Assembly: GCA_039621445.1 (NCBI GenBank) | Contig: CP154955.1 | Coordinates: 50,993,384 to 51,057,383 of the forward strand | Direction: 5' to 3' | Source: Euglena gracilis | Taxonomy: Eukaryota; Euglenida; Euglenophyceae; Euglenales | DNA length: 64,000 nt | Part shown: one piece after another, positions 26,611 through 37,155 of the stretch | How positions within the stretch are numbered: position 1 is the stretch's first letter | Layout of the letters: each line of letters starts with the position of its first letter | The notes under the pieces: model-generated | Databases searched by the model: none | What the model was told of the DNA's origin: nothing | What the model saw: only the letters and a program-made list of their open reading frames with translations | Position numbers and translations under genes: made by a program

Positions 26611-27627
26611 TCAGAAATTGTGGGCAATGGTCCAAAAAACATCAGAAAGTTTCACCAAAAGCTCAAACAACCTGGGGTGGTCTCGGAATTTCTCAACTTC
26701 TTTCTCAAGTTCTCCACTCAGATTCTCAGTAACAACAACATCAGCCTTTTTCTGGGCCTCCAAAGTCCGAATCCTTTCATGTAAAACTTGGGAAATGCTT
26801 TTGAGTTCATCCATCTTGATTGTTGCCTTGGGAGTCTTCAAAGGTTTTACAAACTGAACATCCTGCACAGGCCGGGACAGCAGGAAAAACATCACCTCCA
26901 CATCTTTTCTCACCTCCTGAAAAAGACTCAGGTCAGTTTCAATGTCCTTTGTCAATCCAGCCAGAAAATTGATGTGTTCATGCTCATTCGTTGGTTCAAA
27001 CACCACCACATTGTCCAACCATTCTTTCACCTTTTTGTCTGATTCCTTGTGGGGAACACTTTCCAAAAGGAAAACTTGGACTTTCAAAAACTTGCTGGTC
27101 TGCAGGTGGGTTGGCAGGTTGGTGTGCCTGCTGCTGGGGGGGGACAACTTGAAATTCATCATCCACTGTGGGGTACTTCTTGATCTCACCTCTCAGTTCA
27201 TCCAAACTCCAATTTCTTGAAACTTTCCTGAGCCAACTGACAATTCTGGGGTCCAAAAGCTCAAAATCCACTTTGAATTGCACTGTGTCCACCACACTCA
27301 CAAAAGTGTTCCACAGGGGGAAAGAGCCTGTTTGCACCTGTCATCCACAAACAAGGGAACCCGACTTGAAATTTTCACCCTGGCCACCGTTACCCTTTCC
27401 AGCAGAGGGTACCAGTACTGGTCCACCCAGTCTGGGTGTATCAGGACCATTTTGTTTCTTCAAGGCAGAACTTGGTCACCACTTTGCTTAGTTGGCTGAA
27501 GGGGGTGTTTGGAAGCACCAATGCCACACAACAATTTTTCCCAGGAATACCTGTAAGCTGAATTCCCTTTCGTCGTGTACAAAGACTGTGTATGATTCAG
27601 GTGGTTTGCAAAAAGATCAATGCCAAT
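26611..27627 (-). pseudogene. Element 3 Dam-like domain and linker
   Basis: Directly after protease the frame reads IGIDLFANHLNHTQSLYTT and A-Y-R-Y-S-W, the opening of a Dam-like domain. After stops it resumes with V-F-L-L-E-S-V-P-H-K and E-V-M-F-F-L-L-S-R-P, which correspond in position to the P-E-W and W-F-M-L-L segments of element 1. The N-P-P motif itself is not legible. A K/E-rich linker to RT follows. Moderate confidence in the second half. Confidence 0.6.
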
Positions 27628-27639
27628 TTGGCCCTCAGA

Positions 27640-28174
27640 AATGTTCAATTCTTCCAAATTTTTTGACTTCACTGGCTTGACCAAAGTGTAACTTTCTGTC
27701 TTGAAAAGTCTGAAAAATCTTTTGATGGTGTGGTCCCCATCGTGGCTCTGAAGCAAAAACTCCTCACCTTCAATGATGGTTCTGGGTGGTCTGGTCAACA
27801 ACCCTCCAAAAAACTCACTTTCTGTGAAGTCAGTCCCCAAAACTGCCTCAAAGGCACAAGTATCCACCACAACAGACTTCAATTTCAAAATCTTGGACCC
27901 AAACTGCAAACACATCTCACAGGCTCTCTGAGAAAATGTACTCGCCGTTGCTAATTTGCAGGAGCACGGCAGCACTTCGTTGAATTTTTCCCTCGGTGAC
28001 ACACTTCTTAGAAACTGCAGTGATGGTGGCCCCTGTGTCCAAAGTGGCTTGAACATCCTTTCCATAAACCTTAACTGGCAAAAGGTAAGTTTTACACACC
28101 ATCTGGAGCAAGTGCAAAGCATCAGCTTTTCTCTTTTTGTGGTTCTCACCCGGGAAGGTAACCTTGGTTTGCAC
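27640..28174 (-). pseudogene. Element 3 protease
   Basis: V-Q-A-T-L-D-T-G-A-T-I-T-A-V at about 28,040 is the retropepsin active site. The C-terminal half, V-L-G-T-D-F with surrounding hydrophobics, is in another frame (28,272-27,460 frame), so a frameshift splits the domain. Confidence 0.8.
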
Positions 28175-28253
28175 CCCCTGGGGTTGAACCGAAGGGGTCC
28201 CTTTGCCTGCCCCCTTCTGGGCTGCTGCCGTCTTTTTCTCAAACGTTTCTTTT

Positions 28254-29178
28254 GACCAACATATGTATTCATTATGCCCTATATTGTGACAAAACTGACG
28301 AAAATTGTGGCTCCAAATCGTGTTGCTGGGGTGTCATCAACTTTTCTTTCACCCTTGCCTTTGCCTATTCCTTTGCCTTTTCCTTTTCCACCAGATTTTC
28401 CACCTTTTCCACAGTTTCACAACCTTTTCTGATTGGTCAGGAGGTCTTTCAATCATGAGATATTCTTTTTTCAGCAAGTTCATCTCCAACCAATCTTCAG
28501 AACTTTTTTTCCAAAATGGTTTTTCTCAAATCTGTGAATTTATCAGAACGATGTTTGAAAAATCTGTCAGCCCTTATGTCTGTCTTATATTCTGGGGTGT
28601 AATTTCCTCAGCAAAACCAGAAACTTCTCTTGTTCACTCATGGTCTGGGGGCTGAACCTGGCAATCAAATTTTCCAACCAAATGAAAAAATTTTTGATGG
28701 CTTGGGGTTCAGGGTTCTGTAAAAGTGCTGGCAATTTCTCAATGGCAGATCTCAAAGTCAAGTCATTTTCCAGTGTTGGGAACAATTTTGCAATTTCCAA
28801 CAGCACTTTTTCAAAATCATCATTCTCATCAACCACGTTTCAACCAGTTTTTTCACCTTGGGGGTGCAACATTCCAACAGCCATTCCTTTTTCTGAACAT
28901 TTTCAAATGCAGCAGCACCAGTTAACCCCAACCATCTGCCAAAAGCCTTCAAAACCTCTGGCCAATTGCACCATCAAACTCTTGCAATTTCACACTGGTA
29001 ATCTTGAACTTTGGGTTGAACTTTGGCTGGGGTTGCTGGAGTTTGGTTCCACAATTTGCTTCAGAAATGTTTGAACCTGGGTGATGTGGTTCACAGGGGT
29101 AAACACAGACTGAATGCTGCTGGCTGATTTGATTTCCAACTCTTGCAACCTTATTTCCAAAACTTCAACGGAGGACAT
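28254..29178 (-). pseudogene. gag: Element 3 Gag, with a degenerate zinc knuckle
   Basis: Begins MSSVEVLEIRLQELEIKSA at 29,178 and continues through frames containing W-L-G-L-T-G-A-A-A-F and F-P-T-L-E-N-D-L-T, a typical helical capsid region. At 28,254-28,300 a knuckle reads C-x4-H-x4-C (F-C-H-N-I-G-H-N-E-Y-I-C-W), with Arg where the first Cys of C-x2-C should be. Several frameshifts; it cannot be translated whole. Confidence 0.75.
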
Positions 29179-29600
29179 TTCTGCAGATCACTTTCAAAAA
29201 AAACTCAACTACTGGCTCTTTGAAATTGGAAACTTGGAAAAACACTGGCCATCCGAAAAAGACAAACAAAACTGAAGAAACCAGAACAGAAAACCAACCA
29301 CTGGGTTCAGGACCAGGTCAGCAAGATGATGAAGATCTTGTCTCCATCAGGATCTTGTTCTGGACAGCGTGGGGAACTGCAGCACCACCAGCTTCAACCA
29401 AGTAACCAGTACAACAACTGTTGACAAATTCTCCACTGTGAACTTGTTCACCACGGCCTCAATGCCAACTTCCTGTTGAAGATGTTGTTCTGTACCAGCA
29501 ACTCGGTTAACCTTGCCATCAGGAAGTACACCTTCTGGAACTTCAACAGCCAGTAAAACAATGACTAGTCTTCTCGAAGACGTCTTGGACGATTGGAACA

Positions 29601-29617
29601 ACAAACCTCTGCGACCA
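29601..29617 (-). promoter_or_regulatory. Primer-binding site of element 3
   Basis: The same 17 bases as the element 1 PBS (ACAAACCTCTGCGACCA on the plus strand), 4 nt inside the 5-prime LTR. Confidence 0.8.
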
Positions 29618-29621
29618 ACTT

Positions 29622-29827
29622 TGAACGTCTCAGAATATTCTTTTGTTTTTCTTTAAATCCTCGGATTCCCAATTTTCTTGATATCCCAATTGACCCAAAG
29701 ACGTAAACACAAACCAATGTGAAGACATAGAATCACAGCCAGCAGTCTGCGAGGGAGAAAGTTCGAATTAGGAATACAGAAATCAGTTGGGCAGTTGGTA
29801 AGGTAAGCGGTCAGCAAATAGTTCGCA
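29622..29827 (-). repeat. Element 3 5-prime LTR
   Basis: Direct copy of 22,859-23,063 with about six substitutions. Its outer end is followed by TAATGC, the target duplication. Confidence 0.9.
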
Positions 29828-29985
29828 TAATGCATCTGCTGGTGTGGTCCCCCAATGGGGCCACCTGGCCACAATTTGTGGCAGTTTTTTTTGTTGCCTG
29901 GTGAGGCAAAAAGGTCTGTTTTCAGGCTTATATAATTTTTGAACTGCTGTTTAAGCCATAGAAATAGTTGGGGGTCGCTGAGCTC
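29828..29985 (-). pseudogene. DIRS-like element, Dam-like domain first half
   Basis: On the minus strand, E-L-S-D-P-Q-L-F-L-W-L-K and Y-I-S-L-K-T-D-L-F-A-S-P-G-N. After a frame slip in an A8 run comes L-P-Q-I-V-A-R-W-P and P-A-D-A-L. This is the D-L-F-A opening of a Dam-like domain. Its continuation is at 22,530-22,858. It is bounded by element 3 on one side and a repeat block on the other. Confidence 0.8.
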
Positions 29986-30027
29986 TTATCGCTTTAGAGT
30001 AAGAGCGAAGCTTACCACCGGGGCCGG

Positions 30028-30120
30028 AGGGGGGGGGGTCGGACCCCCCGCCCCCCCCACCCCCCGCCCCCCCCCCCCGCCCACCCCCCCCCCCCCCCCC
30101 CCCGCCCCCCCCCCCCCCGC
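30028..30120. repeat. Poly-C / poly-G tract cluster
   Basis: A cluster of C runs of 6-22 bases separated by single G or A. It could form G-quadruplexes on the minus strand and is a likely assembly-error site. Confidence 0.9.
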
Positions 30121-30320
30121 ACTGGGTAGGTCCGGAAAACCCGGGATATCGATGTGACTGTATTTCCGGGCCCCCAAAGTGAATGGCCTATAGGTTAGGG
30201 GACGATCCCTAGTACCTCCAGAGCCCTTCGGTTACCCGCAACTCTCCGCCAGTCCGGAGATATGGCCCGAGCAAAAAAGTTGTCTACCGTTTTTTTTTTT
30301 TGCGAAATTGCAGGGTCATT

Positions 30321-31075
30321 TTGGGGTCAAAAATTGAAAATTTCAAAATATCTCGAAAACGCCGCGTATTTGAGAAAAAGTGAAGAGGACGTCGTTCCAC
30401 AACTTTGGGACGCCCAATCGATCGGTATGCGCGGTTTGGGCCAACTCTCCGCCTAGCCCGAGATACGGCCGTTTTGTGGTTTTGGGGCCAGTTTGGCCAG
30501 TTTTGGCCGTTTCGGGCCCGTTCGGGGCCCGAAACCGTAAATTGCCCATATCTCGGGCTAGACGGGGAGTTGGAACCCAAACCAGGGGGTCAAACATTAC
30601 GTTTAGGGGGAGGGTTTGACCGTTTTTTGGGGATCCCGGGGTCTGGTTGCGCCATTTTGGGCCAGTTTTGGGTATTCGGGGACCCCTGCATGGGGTTCGA
30701 GGGCGGCCGGGCTGGGTCCAAAAATTGAAAAATTCAAAATATCTCGAAAACGCTACGGAGTTGAGGAAAAACGATGGCGACCTTATTTAACGACTTTGGA
30801 ACGCCATATCGATCGGTATGCGCGGTTTGGGACATCCTCGCCTCGCCCGAGATACGGCCGTTTTGGGGGTTTTGGGCCAGTTTTGCCAGTCTGGCCATTT
30901 CGGGGCCGAAACCGTAAATTGGCCGTATCTCGGGATAGACGGGGAGTTGGAACCCAAACCAGGGGGTCAAACATTAGGTTTAGGGGGGTTTTTGACCGTT
31001 TTTTTGGGGTTCCCGGGGTCTGGTTGCGCGATTTTGGGCCAGTTTTGGGTATTCGGGGACCCCTGCAGGCACCGT
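30321..31075. repeat. Two-unit repeat with internal inverted segments
   Basis: Each unit runs from AAAAATTGAAAAWTTCAAAATATCTCGAAAACG through CGATCGGTATGCGCGGTTTGGG to TATTCGGGGACCCCTGCA. Within a unit CGAGATACGGCC/GGCCGTATCTCG-type segments are inverted, so each unit can fold back. Confidence 0.8.
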
Positions 31076-31262
31076 GAGGGCAGATGGGCGAGGGGGGGTT
31101 GGGTGGCAGGTCGGGACCCAAAATTTTGAAAAAAAATTTTCACCCAAAAACACTTTTTTTCACTTCAGAACATCAAAAAAGTGTTTTTGGGCGAAAATTT
31201 TTTTCCGACCGGGACCCCCCCCCCTGCCCCCCCTGGCTGGGGCCCTCCCCCCGGCCGGTGAA

Positions 31263-31720
31263 CTTAGCCATTTTTGGGTCAAAAAGTCGAAAAAATTCGA
31301 AATTTTTTTTTGCTCAAAACCATGATTTTTGACCTCCCGGACCCGAAAAAGTGTTTTCGAGCCAAAAACGAGCGTTTGTCGACCCGCCGGCGCCCCGTTT
31401 TGGGCCGCCAACCCACTGACTTTGGGTCAAAACCGGGTCAAAAAAGTCGAAAAAATCGAAAAAATTTTTTTTGCCCGAAACGATGTTTTTTGGCCTCCCT
31501 GACCCAGAAAAACTGTTTTTGAGCCGAAAACGAGCGTTTTTCGACCCGCCAGCGCCCCGTTTTGGACCGCCGACCCATTGACTTTGGGTCGAAACCGGGC
31601 CAAAAAAGTCGAAAAAATCAATTTTTTTTGCCCCAAAACGATGTTTTCTGGCCTCCCGGACCTGGAAAAACTGGTTTTGAGCCAAAAATGAGCGTTTTTC
31701 CGGGGCCGGGCCGGGGTGGT
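31263..31720. repeat. Tandem array, about three 160-bp units
   Basis: Units share GACTTTGGGTCAAAACCGGG, AAAAAAGTCGAAAAAATC, a T-tract and GAGCGTTTTTCGACCCGCC. Unit-to-unit identity is high. Likely a small satellite. Confidence 0.8.
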
Positions 31721-31739
31721 CTCCCAAAGAGCTCAGCTC

Positions 31740-32660
31740 TACGTCACACCCTGGTCCAGTGAATAATCCCCCCTTTCCATTTCCCACCTGCAAGACCCAC
31801 TTTACTTGCAGGTTTATGTTGTGTTCCATGCACCATTTGAAAAAGGGTCTTAGCATGGAATTGAAGGGGTATAGTAAATTACTTGATTGTCCATTGACAG
31901 GGACACAATTTCTCAAGGTTGGCTAAGACTTTGTACTGTGCTTATTTCTGCACTTAATTATTTGAAATTTATGTGCAAAATGGGGTTTTCACTCCACAAT
32001 TATTGCACAATTTTTGCCGGTTCGAGTGTCCAGCCCCCCAGGCATGGGGAGTGCTGTCTGAGTGCAACTCCCTGGTTGCACTTTTGGGGAAGGGTCTGCC
32101 CCCCCAGGTGTCCAGAAGAATTTTTTGTTTTGTCTAAATTGGTCATTTATTCTTTGGGAAATGGGGTGTTTTGAGTCCCAGGGGGCGGTGTAATTTTCCA
32201 CCAATAAATTTTCCAGGGCATACGCAAAGGCCCTTAGAAAGGACAGGGCCATTATATTGCATCTGATTTTGCCCAAAATGGCAGCCAGTTGCCTTTTTAA
32301 CATGTAATATTTTTCACCAATTTTGCCCAGCTCCTTTTTTACTTTTTTATTTTCTGGGGGGGCACCTTTAATTTTACCTCTTGCACGTTTAGTTGAAAGA
32401 CAAGATGATTCACAATTTGGGTGGGCTGCAGGGTGGACATTTTTACATTGATTTTGAATCCTGAATTGATTAAAAACCTGACAACTGTGTTCGGGTGATT
32501 TTGTAAGATGTTTTGTGTTGGGGCCACCAGTATAATGACGTACAGGTAAATAAATACTTGGTTGCCCCTTTTCCTCCCCAGCTTTTCGAATGTCTTCATT
32601 ACTGACAAAAAAAATTAGGGCATTACATTCAGGCCAAAATAGCATGCCTGGAATTCCCAT
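31740..32660 (-). pseudogene. DIRS-like element, RT C-terminus and RNase H
   Basis: In one frame I-Y-L-Y-V-I-I-L-V-A stands where DIRS RTs have Y-x-D-D, so both catalytic Asp are lost. G-F-K-I-N-V-K and L-K-V-P-P-Q-K-I-K-K follow, then R-Q-L-A-A-I-L-G-K and F-L-R-A-F-A-Y-A-L-E-N-L-L typical of the DIRS RT-RNase H join. The segment ends in K-W-C-M-E-H-N-I-N-L-Q-V-K-W-V and G-C-D-V-E-L-S. Frameshifted and dead. Confidence 0.8.
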
Positions 32661-32694
32661 GTCTGCCCCCCCACCTGATCTCTTAGAAAGGGCC

Positions 32695-33298
32695 TTAGTT
32701 TAGGGCCTGGCTCACTGGGATGTGGAAGTAAGCATCCTTTAGGTTCAGTTTTGCTGCCAAGTGGCCTTTTTCCAACACTAAAAAATGTGATCCAGCTTGC
32801 AAGGTTTCACTTGGAACCGTTGATTTTCTTCCCTGCAATCGCTTCTTAAGCTGCATTTCGTCTGCTCCCCTTCTGGTTTTGAAATCAGAAACCAGGGGAT
32901 CAGGTGCTGGGTGGTTGAATCCCTCACCCTCTTTGCGGATCCAGATTTTGCGTAATGCTGCAGTATTTTTTCTGCTTGGTGCAGGTTCAAATTTGTCCTG
33001 GTTTTTGGGTGGGTGGACAATTTTGGTGGGTTTACCCAGCAGGGTTGAATGCCATCCCTGATGAGTTGACATGTTGTTGGTGGGCATTTTTTGTCCCCCA
33101 TTTCAGGCTTTTTTGCAGCCTTTGATGGAGGGGGGTGTCTCCTAAGATGATTTTGGGAGGGGTTGGGCTGGGGATGTTGGACATTTTAGGATTTTGTGCA
33201 ACCTTTGATGGAGGGAGGTGTCTCCCCATATTTTCTTCAATGAATTTATTTTCCAGATAAGAGGATTCTGGGGGGCCTGGGCTGGTGGTGTTGGACAT
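32695..33298 (-). pseudogene. DIRS-like element, RT N-terminus
   Basis: L-E-K-G-H-L-A-A-K-L-N-L-K-D-A-Y-F-H-I-P-V: the L-K-D-A-Y-F-H-I-P signature is typical of DIRS-type and other YR-retroelement RTs. The middle of RT (about 32,700-32,660) is missing. Upstream (33,112-33,298) lie two imperfect 75-80-bp repeats with ATGGAGGGRGGTGTCTCC and TTGGACATT, encoding M-S-N-x-x-S-P. No gag was recognised further upstream. Confidence 0.75.
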
Positions 33299-35300
33299 TG
33301 CACCCCTAGGTATTCAGGGATGCACCCCCCTCCCGTGGTGGGGCCGGGACCGCCCCCCCGCCTCCTCGCCGGGGTCCGTCTTCCCCAGCCACCAGCCCGT
33401 GAAGGCGGGTGCGGGTACCCCCGCCGGAACCGGGGTTTCCCCCCAAAAATGGTGGACTCAAGTCATTTTCGGGTGCTTCCCACGGGTTCCCTCCCGGCTG
33501 GGATTCCCCTCGTAGGATCGGTAAAAAAATTTCAAAAATTCCCCTAAATGCCGTTGCAGTTTTTTTGAACTTTCCTTCCGGAATGTATGAACTTTAATTT
33601 GCCAACCCAAATTAACGAAACAAAGCAATGAAATCACCACACACACCGATCATACCGCGAAACAAGGCAACAAAGGCCGAGCCGGAGGGGATGGGCTTCC
33701 GGCAGTTGGAGGAAGGTCCCCCGACCTCACAATTGATAGTCTAAATAAAACTCCTTCAAATTCTCAATTGTTGAGCTCAAGGAATATCCAACAACAAAAA
33801 CAGGCTCCTTCAAAAACTTCTCAAATTCCAGAGCAACTTCTCAAAACTCAACTTGAGATCGCAAAGTAAAAAAACCCACACATGTCTGTGAAATGGAGAT
33901 AAAATCCATTTTGGGGTTTTTGTTTACATTTGAGATAGAATTAGAAGGCTTTCCTTTTGGCAGATTTAAGCACGTACTTAGCGGTTTTTTGCGCGACTTT
34001 GAAAAATTGTCCCTTGGGCGCCCCCCCCATTTTGGACCGTTGCCGAACCCAACGGTCTACACCCCCTCGCTTGCGAATTTAGTCGGATTCCGGAAAAAAA
34101 GTCGAAATTGCGGAAAGTCGCATTTTTGGAAAGCGGGGAGGATCGAATATTAAAAACGAGGAACACCCTTTGGAGAGAAATGAGAAACCGATTCAACAAA
34201 CAGGCCCATGCCCCTCTCAAAAAATCAGAACTTACATTGTGTGCCAACCCATACAATGTGTTCACCATCTTCCGATCAAGAACATAAAAGCCTCATGGGT
34301 GCCATTTAAAAAAATGCGCACGTGTCTGTGTGTGTGTGCGCGCGCGTGTGTGCGTGTGTGTGTGCATGCGTCAAACTCCTACTTCAATCGTCTTCAAGTC
34401 CGAATCCAAAGTCCGTTCCCAATGAAAAAATGGGCAAGGGGGACTTTCCCAAATCCTTGGTAGATGCCCCATCCGTTCTAGTTGCTCTTGATACCTTGTG
34501 CGAATGAAACGGGCAGCATTTCCTCCCTTTTTTTGTCATAGTTGTGGGCAGAAAATGTCTTCCCCCTTGGAATGGTGTATCCCTCTCCATAAAACATAAC
34601 TTCGAAATACATGGGGGAAGATCAAACTTTATCCTACTTAACAATTTATGGTGGAAAATGTGAGAGTGAGTCAAACTTTGAAACCGAGATGCGTCCTACT
34701 TGATTGCAAAGGAAAGGAATTACAAAACCTCTCAACTCAGCCGGTGAAAAAAAAGAAATTGGTGTCACAAACAAAGGATTTGCTTCGGTGCAATGTAAAT
34801 TATTGTCGAGGAGAATGGCACATCGCCACACCCCGCTTACTCGGGGGAACATCCATGGCCGCTCCTCCTTTCCCAGGAGGAAAATTGCTTGCCCCCTCCT
34901 TTGGGAGTAGTAAACAATCCCACCCCCCTTCCTTCCGGTGGATAAAAATTCGCCCTCCCCCACCCTCCGGGGGGGAAATAAAAATTCGCCCTCACCCCAT
35001 CTCCGGGGGGCTTGTGCTCAAAACCCAATCTCCTTGAAGGGCTTCAAAAAAATTGAAATAAATCCGAAAAGAATTCTTTCGAGTGTCCAAACGATACCAC
35101 AGGGGCTATGTCCATCCAACAAATCTCACACTCTCCCTACTTACATTTTTGCGCTCGGGAATCTCCAACTTCCGGGAGGGCGATTGTGGGAAGGGAGGAA
35201 GGACGGACGGATATAAACGATGGGAGGACCTCTAAGAGGCCATTCGTCCATGGACGGCAGCAGTGGGGTCGCGGACAGTGGGCGGGCATTCCTTCACCAC
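33299..35300. other. Intergenic segment with no recognised gene
   Basis: Both strands were read. There are compositional ORFs, a CpG/GT microsatellite (34,322-34,365) and two short repeats of AAAATTCGCCCTC with CTCCGGGGGG (34,945-35,015). Part of it may be a decayed LTR of element 2, but no direct repeat with the other side of that element was found. Confidence 0.5.
34322..34365. repeat. GT/GC dinucleotide microsatellite
   Basis: Alternating TGTGTG, CGCGCG and TGTGTG stretch, of Z-DNA-prone composition. Confidence 0.9.
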
Positions 35301-35306
35301 CCGAGG

Positions 35307-35670
35307 TTAATGATAATTAGAATGGCCTCCGCCCTTGCCCACGGTGCCTTGTGGAGCCCAAGGCTCGGGTGGTGGCGCCGCCGACCACACTTTCCCCTTG
35401 TCGTGAGGCACGGGGTAGGGGTGTGCGGCCATGTGCACCCTTGCCAGGTGTCCCCACTTCCCGCACTTGTAACACCGCCTCCGCTGCGATGCGTTTGTGG
35501 GCGTAGGTGTGGATGTGTGGGTTGGAGATGTAGGAGTTGGTGTTGAGATATGCTTCGGAGGTAACCCAAGGTGATCGAGAAGCTTGGCACCAAAAATACA
35601 TGCCACTCCACCCCCTCTTTGCCAATTGTGGAGGCTGAAAGTTGGCTGTCGGAAGTCGTTGAGCATGACA
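35307..35670 (-). pseudogene. Gag-like fragment with a CCHH knuckle
   Basis: A 119-codon frame (M-L-N-D-F-R-Q...) with a Ser/Thr/Pro-rich spacer, then R-R-R-C-Y-K-C-G-K-W-G-H-L-A-R-V-H: spacing C-x2-C-x4-H-x4-H, a zinc knuckle with His in the last position. It lies about 150 bp beyond the chromodomain of element 2 on the same strand. It may be the remnant of another gag or an unusual C-terminal part of element 2. Confidence 0.55.
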
Positions 35671-35829
35671 TCGATTGGATAGAAATGAGCGGAGGAGCGT
35701 TAAATCATGGCCCCCGGTGCCGCACGGCACTCGGCCCCGTTCCACCTCCCAGAGGTTCTAAAATATTGATCTCACTGTGCAAAATCCAAAGGATAAACAA
35801 AATTGAGGCTCAATGAAATTGGCTCACAA

Positions 35830-36070
35830 ACTTTTTGAAGCTCCCCCATTAAATTCACCTTCAAATTTTTGTGTGCACAACACCGAACCAATTCATGACT
35901 AAACCGATCAATTAAATTTACAATGGGTTTCCAGGTTTCTTCCCCTTCCTCATAACCAACTCACTTGGCGAGAAAATCCCACGTATCTACCTTCCTACGG
36001 TGGGCCAAAATCTTCTCAACCTCCCATTCATCGGGCATTACCTCCTCCTCTTTTTCCGTCCGTTTGAAAA
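35830..36070 (-). pseudogene. Element 2 chromodomain
   Basis: D-E-W-E-V-E-K-I-L-A-H-R, then W-D-F-L-A-K, a stop where the cage Trp is expected, then V-G-Y-E-E-G-E-E-T-W-K-P and a C-terminal helix. Clear chromodomain remnant following integrase. Confidence 0.85.
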
Positions 36071-36099
36071 AAATACAAAGGAACCCCTTCCACAACATA

Positions 36100-37155
36100 T
36101 CTCCTCTCCCCCACCCGAGCTTTGACAAAATACCGGGACGAATCCACATTTTTCACCTGAACCATCAGGTCGTTCGTACCACACATTGGTTCCAATTTTT
36201 AATGGTTGCATTTCTCTTTGACCTTGGTTAAACCTTTCAGCTTGGACCTCATGGGTGTGGTTTAAAACCTTTGCCACCGTTTCATCGATTAGCTTCATTC
36301 GATGAGAAAACTTTTGGGCATCCTCGCACTCTTTGGATGTTTGGTAAGGGACCCCCCCAAGGGGATGTTCCCCACCGGTCGTAATTTGGTATGGGTTAAA
36401 ACCACCCTCCCCATTAACATGATGTTAAAAACAAACCCACAGGATGTTAAAACGTTAAAACCACCCTCCCCTTCTTCATGAATCCTGTCGAAAGTTTGGG
36501 GTAGAACCTCAACCCAATTCTTTTTTCCGTCCACAAAGAGTTCCCTCAAAATCTCAATTACTTGTTGACCCGCCCTTTCCACCCGCCCGTTGGCTTGGTG
36601 GTGGTAGGCTTGCGAAAAAGCTTGCCAAAAACCCAAAAATGAGAACATGGTTTGCCACCATGTGTTCACAAAGTGACTCCCTTGGTCACTAGAAATGATT
36701 GAAGGTATCACAAAAAAGCCAATGTTTGATCATTCCCTTTGCCAATTTGCACGGGTTAGTTCCTTTTCTGAAAAAGGGATGGCCGCGATTCAACCGGAGT
36801 GCCGGTCAGCACACACCGCCATGGTACTGTAATTTTCTACTTCATACTTTACCAATGGTGTTTTGAAAAGATCTAAGGCCACACTCACCGTGGGTGTCGG
36901 TGGAATTGGCGTTGAATTTATGGGTCCCTTCAACGTCTCCTTCCTTGAACTTGCTTGGCACGTGACACAATTTTTGGAACAACTTTCATTGAAAACATGT
37001 GACGCTTTTTCATCAGCCCATGCGTACCGCAAAGTGATGAAGTTCCATACTTTTTTCGGACCAACATGTCTCAAGAATTCATGCACTTCTTGTACAATGA
37101 ATTCTTGAAAAGAATGTGGGACAGACAACTTTTCCTCAAAAAACTTTCGGTCCAT
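36100..37155 (-). pseudogene. Element 2 integrase
   Basis: HHCC finger ending N-C-V-T-C-Q-A, V-A-L-D-L-F (first Asp), S-S-D-Q-G-S-H-F (second Asp) and N-G-R-V-E-R-A-G (Glu), so all three catalytic residues survive. Frameshifts lie between 36,790 and 36,711 and after 36,400. An adjacent duplicated A-A-A-C-C-A-C-C-C-T-C-C-C-C segment near 36,400-36,470 disrupts the frame. Confidence 0.85.

Larger units (their letters stand above)
22859..29827 (-). mobile_element. Element 3: older Ty3/gypsy chromovirus nested in the DIRS-like element
   Basis: About 7.0 kb with 205-bp LTRs that differ at about 6 positions (about 3%), so older than element 1. Minus-strand order: LTR, PBS, Gag, protease, Dam-like domain, RT, RNase H, integrase, chromodomain, LTR. 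There is no C5-MTase-like segment between protease and RT. Several frameshifts and stops and a damaged RT active site show it is dead. The segment between chromodomain and 3-prime LTR (23,064-23,300) has no clear gene. Confidence 0.93.
29986..31730. repeat. 1.75-kb repeat block inserted in the DIRS-like element
   Basis: Separates the RNase H and Dam-like parts. Flanking 9-mers GCTGAGCTC (29,977-29,985) and GCTCAGCTC (31,731-31,739) differ by one base and both encode Glu-Leu-Ser in the DIRS frame, suggesting a target duplication. Contents: C-tract array (30,028-30,120), two units of a roughly 390/360-bp repeat (about 30,321-31,075) and about three 160-bp units (about 31,263-31,720). ORFs here are compositional. 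Confidence 0.7.

Noticed and set aside
30284-31128. ORFs of about 100 codons in the DIRS-interrupting repeat
   Set aside because: They recur with each tandem unit and on both strands; no domain.
29978-31739. GCTGAGCTCTT inverted repeat as a DNA-transposon terminus
   Set aside because: GAGCTC is itself palindromic, so the inverted match is partly trivial. The in-frame 9-bp direct near-duplication explains the junction better.
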